64,000 bases of DNA. Source: Paenibacillus dokdonensis (GTDB lineage Bacteria; Bacillota; Bacilli; Paenibacillales; Paenibacillaceae). The notes below the pieces were generated by a model. The model was not told the DNA's origin and ran no database searches. It saw only the letters and a list, made by a program, of their open reading frames with translations. Of the stretch, positions 61,662 through 64,000 are shown piece after piece. The translations under genes and the position numbers were made by a program. Every line of letters begins with the position of its first letter. The first letter of the stretch is position 1. The stretch is from the NCBI RefSeq assembly GCF_004916975.1, contig NZ_STGQ01000001.1:582993-646992 (forward strand), in the 5' to 3' direction.

Positions 61662-62123
61662 ATGGCTAAAACAACATCTAAATCCAAAACAACAACACTC
61701 GAACAAATATTGAACCAGCAAGTTGCGAACTTGAATGTACTTTATGTGAAAATCCATAACTTCCACTGGTATGTAAAAGGGGAGCATTTTTTCACGCTGC
61801 ATGTGAAATTTGAAGAGCTCTATGATGATGTCACCCTGAAAATGGATGAAGTGGCTGAACGCCTTCTCACTATTAAAGGCAGCCCTGCCGCAACGATGAA
61901 GGAATATCTGGAGCTGGCTACCATTCAAGAAGCTTCCGGCAAGGAAGACGCGCGTAAAATGGTACAAACCCTGATCGAGGACTTTGCAACCGTCTCTGAG
62001 GAAATGCATGAAGGCATTCATCTGGCGGAGGAAGCAGGAGACCATCCAACAGGAGATTTGTTCATTAAAATTAAAAATGATCTTGAAAAGCATATGTGGA
62101 TGCTGCGCTCTTATCTGGGATAA
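61662..62123 (+). CDS. dps: Dps family ferritin-like protein (153 aa)
   Basis: A DNA-protecting mini-ferritin that stores iron and consumes peroxide. The ferroxidase residues at the subunit interface are visible: HNFHWYVKG (His and Trp region), then FEELYDDVTLKMDEVAERL with the Asp/Glu ligands. A Lys/Thr/Ser-rich N-terminal tail (AKTTSKSKTTT) could bind DNA. The length is normal. AAAAGGAAGGG precedes the ATG. I see no convincing PerR box upstream. Confidence 0.94.
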   Translation: MAKTTSKSKTTTLEQILNQQVANLNVLYVKIHNFHWYVKGEHFFTLHVKFEELYDDVTLKMDEVAERLLTIKGSPAATMKEYLELATIQEASGKEDARKMVQTLIEDFATVSEEMHEGIHLAEEAGDHPTGDLFIKIKNDLEKHMWMLRSYLG

Positions 62124-62600
62124 GAAGCGGCGCTTATTTACCGGATAGCTGAAAAGGAACACCGAAGCGGGTGCGCCGGTCTTTCTCCGGAGCGCCTTTT
62201 GGTGTGAAACATAACTATCTGATGACCGGTGTTTCTGAATACGGGAAAATCGAGGCAAGAATCGGCATCATGTACTGGACGCAGGAATACGGATCCATTC
62301 CTCATTATTATCCTGATACATAAGGTTTGACCTTATATTCTAAGTTCATTCTTTTGTGCTGAGCGCCTTCACCGGTTTCGAAAGGATCCGCTTCATGGTT
62401 GCTGTATAAAAATAATAAACAAAATGTTATTTCCTTTATATGGTCTATGCGTAAGCAAATATTTAAGCATTGAAGGATATTGAATAAGCCAGCTGGTGAC
62501 GAGCAAATGAATGCCGGTGCCGGATGATGCGCAAATATCCGTAAAAAAGTGCAGGTTTCAGCAAGCATGACAGTTATGGGAATAGGAGAGTACCCATATT

Positions 62601-62638
62601 AAAGCAGACTCGGCTTTTCGTAAGCTGAGCCTGCTTTC
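62601..62638 (+). terminator. Terminator-like hairpin
   Basis: AAAGCAG-ACTCGGCTT pairs with AAGCTGAG-CCTGCTTT, imperfectly but over most of its length, with T-rich sequence following. It has no gene just upstream and may be left from a lost one. Confidence 0.55.
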
Positions 62639-62703
62639 TTCATTTATTTGAATTCTTGCAGACAGGGGCGGTTGATATGAGCCTGACTTTAATATAGAAT
62701 TAG

Positions 62704-62722
62704 TGATAATCAATGAGAATCA
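62704..62722 (+). promoter_or_regulatory. Fur-like site before the suf operon
   Basis: TGATAATCA is followed by TGAGAATCA one base later, two near-identical half sites like those of overlapping Fur boxes. It lies about 115 nt before sufC. Iron control of a suf operon would make sense, but suf in Bacillus is not a classical Fur target. Confidence 0.35.
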
Positions 62723-62835
62723 ATTTAGATTTATTTTAAATTGATAATTATAATTGCTTGAAATCAGGGTAGGTCATCCCTGTTTAAATAGACTTTCTGA
62801 TTTCGGTAAAACAAAAAACGGAGGGAATAACGTAT

Positions 62836-63618
62836 ATGGCTACTCACTTTACCATTGAAGGACTTAAGGCGGAAATTGAAGGCAAAGAAATTCTCAAAGG
62901 AATTAATTTGGAGATGAAAGGCGGAGAAATCCACGCCATCATGGGGCCAAACGGTACCGGTAAAAGTACCCTCGCTTCTGCGCTTATGGGTCATCCAAAA
63001 TATGAAGTAACTGAAGGCAGTGTTACGTTGAACGGAGAAGACGTTCTGGAAATGGCTGTCGACGAGCGCGCTCGCGCAGGCCTATTCCTCGCTATGCAGT
63101 ACCCAAGCGAGATCACGGGCGTAACAAACTCTGACTTTATGCGTAGCGCCATCAACGCCCGCCGCGAAGAAGGACAGGAAATCTCCTTGATTCGTTTTAT
63201 CCGTCAAATGGAAACTAAAATGAAAGAACTCGACATGAATCCCGAATTTGCACACCGTTATTTGAACGAGGGCTTCTCCGGCGGTGAGAAAAAACGGAAT
63301 GAAATTTTGCAAATGATGATGATTGAGCCGAACATCGTAGTATTGGATGAAATCGACTCCGGTCTGGATATCGATGCTCTCAAAATCGTTGCCAACGGCG
63401 TGAACGCAATGCGTAGTGAGGATCGCGGATTCCTTATTATTACCCACTATCAGCGCCTGCTTAACTACGTTAAACCGGACTTTGTCCATGTGATGATGCA
63501 GGGCCGTATCGTTAAATCCGGTGGTCCTGAGCTTGCTGAACGTCTGGAAGCAGAAGGCTATGACTGGGTTAAGGAAGAACTTGGCATTGAAGACGAGACT
63601 GTAGGTCAAGAAGCGTAA
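62836..63618 (+). CDS. sufC: Fe-S cluster assembly ATPase SufC (260 aa)
   Basis: The ABC-type ATPase of the SufBCD scaffold that builds iron-sulfur clusters in the cytoplasm. Walker A is GPNGTGKST, the signature region is FSGGEKKRNEILQ (the GGEKKRNE form is specific to SufC), Walker B is IVVLDEIDSGLD, and the switch His is in ITHYQRLL. There is no membrane or export signal. GGAGGGAATAACG precedes ATG 62836. sufD follows 23 nt later, the usual Bacillota order sufC-D-S-U-B. Confidence 0.96.
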   Translation: MATHFTIEGLKAEIEGKEILKGINLEMKGGEIHAIMGPNGTGKSTLASALMGHPKYEVTEGSVTLNGEDVLEMAVDERARAGLFLAMQYPSEITGVTNSDFMRSAINARREEGQEISLIRFIRQMETKMKELDMNPEFAHRYLNEGFSGGEKKRNEILQMMMIEPNIVVLDEIDSGLDIDALKIVANGVNAMRSEDRGFLIITHYQRLLNYVKPDFVHVMMQGRIVKSGGPELAERLEAEGYDWVKEELGIEDETVGQEA

Positions 63619-63641
63619 AAAAACGGAAGGAGGAAAACATT

Positions 63642-64000
63642 ATGACAACACAAACCATTCTTCCGGTCAACGCTGAAGGCTTGAGTCAATTGTCCAAACA
63701 AAGACAAGAACCAACCTGGCTTACGGAAAATCGTCTCAAAGCATTGGAGCTTGCGGCAAGTCTTGAACTGCCTAAGCTCGAGAAAATGAGAATTGAGCGT
63801 TGGGATATCCAAAATTACGGAAGCTCCAAGGAGAGTGGAAGTATTTCATCCCTGGCGGAGGTTCCTGCCTCCATTCAAGAACTGGTGAAAGATCAGGAAT
63901 CCGGAAGCCTGATTATCCAGCGCAACTCTGGTGTAATATACACCAAACTGGCTTCTGAACTGGCTGAGCAGGGTGTGATTTTCACAGATCTGAATACGGC
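63642..64000 (+). CDS. sufD: Fe-S cluster assembly protein SufD, N-terminal part (runs off the window)
   Basis: From ATG 63642 the frame stays open for 119 codons to the window end. The start (QREPxWL-type KQRQEPTWLTENRLKALELA, LPKLEKMRIERWDI) is that of SufD, the SufB paralogue that forms the scaffold with SufB and SufC. GGAAGGAGG precedes the ATG. The beta-helix core lies outside the window. Confidence 0.92.
   Translation, partial: MTTQTILPVNAEGLSQLSKQRQEPTWLTENRLKALELAASLELPKLEKMRIERWDIQNYGSSKESGSISSLAEVPASIQELVKDQESGSLIIQRNSGVIYTKLASELAEQGVIFTDLNT

Larger units (their letters stand above)
62124..62835 (+). other. 712-nt gap between dps and sufC
   Basis: The first part forms an imperfect GC-rich hairpin (about 62157-62210) that may terminate dps. 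A 50-codon frame from GTG 62171 to TAA 62323 (with MTGVSEYGKIEAR, then YWTQEYGSIPHYYPDT) looks protein-like and may be the tail of a lost gene. After 62330 the sequence is AT-rich and I see no gene, apart from the terminator at 62601 and the Fur-like site at 62704. Confidence 0.4.

Noticed and set aside
62308-62568. Minus-strand 86-codon frame between dps and sufC
   Set aside because: No ribosome site, odd Cys/His/Leu composition and no neighbour in that direction; probably chance.
1-64000. CRISPR arrays, insertion sequences, prophage genes, tRNA or rRNA genes
   Set aside because: I saw no spaced direct repeats, transposase or integrase motifs, or recognisable tRNA or rRNA sequence in the window.

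Overview
The window looks like a chromosomal segment of a Paenibacillus-type bacterium (Bacillota, spore former). Signs of this are the 5' part of a sporulation yhbH gene, an SLH-domain surface protein, a PdaA-type deacetylase, purine-rich GGAGG ribosome binding sites, TTG/GTG starts, and many YesM/YesN two-component pairs beside Lpl-type sugar ABC transporters. I saw no rRNA, tRNA, CRISPR array, insertion sequence or phage module.

Layout. 1-6.1 kb: partial yhbH (minus), then an SLH protein and a very large exported protein behind a long leader, then a YcxB-like membrane protein. 6.2-12.7 kb (minus): histidine kinase, response regulator, solute-binding lipoprotein, two permeases and a cytoplasmic NodB-type deacetylase, forming a sensed oligosaccharide uptake operon. 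13.0-22.9 kb (plus): YesN-YesM-YesN regulators, LplA/LplB/YtcP transporter and an intracellular GH10 xylanase. This resembles the aldouronate/xylo-oligosaccharide cluster known from Paenibacillus, but without the alpha-glucuronidase. 23.0-24.3 kb (minus): an MFS exporter.

24.4-41.3 kb (plus) is the most distinctive part. It is a peptide uptake and degradation operon (ROK repressor, asparaginase, OppABCDF, PepV dipeptidase, M17 aminopeptidase, CutC, ROK kinase), followed after a terminator by an amino-sugar operon (AgaS-like SIS protein, DeoR regulator, ROK kinase, class II KbaY/GatY-like aldolase). Both have operator-like palindromes at their promoters. Together they could import a sugar-bearing peptide and split it into amino acids and a phosphorylated sugar. 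This is inference from gene content.

41.3-46.6 kb holds a TetR regulator diverging from an SDR dehydrogenase, then a DUF4349 lipoprotein, a tandem DUF2294 protein, a stand-alone receiver protein and PdaA. 46.6-55.1 kb holds a third Lpl-type transporter (minus) diverging from a YesN/YesM pair and a GHL10-like secreted protein broken near its C-terminus by an in-frame TGA. 55.1-64 kb is mostly housekeeping: a BcrC-like undecaprenyl diphosphatase, a phosphodiester glycosidase family protein, two tandem DegV proteins, small membrane proteins, a YunC-like protein, Dps, and the start of the suf Fe-S operon (sufC, partial sufD). A decayed fragment of 5-methylthioribose kinase (mtnK) lies on the minus strand between the yunC-like gene and dps.
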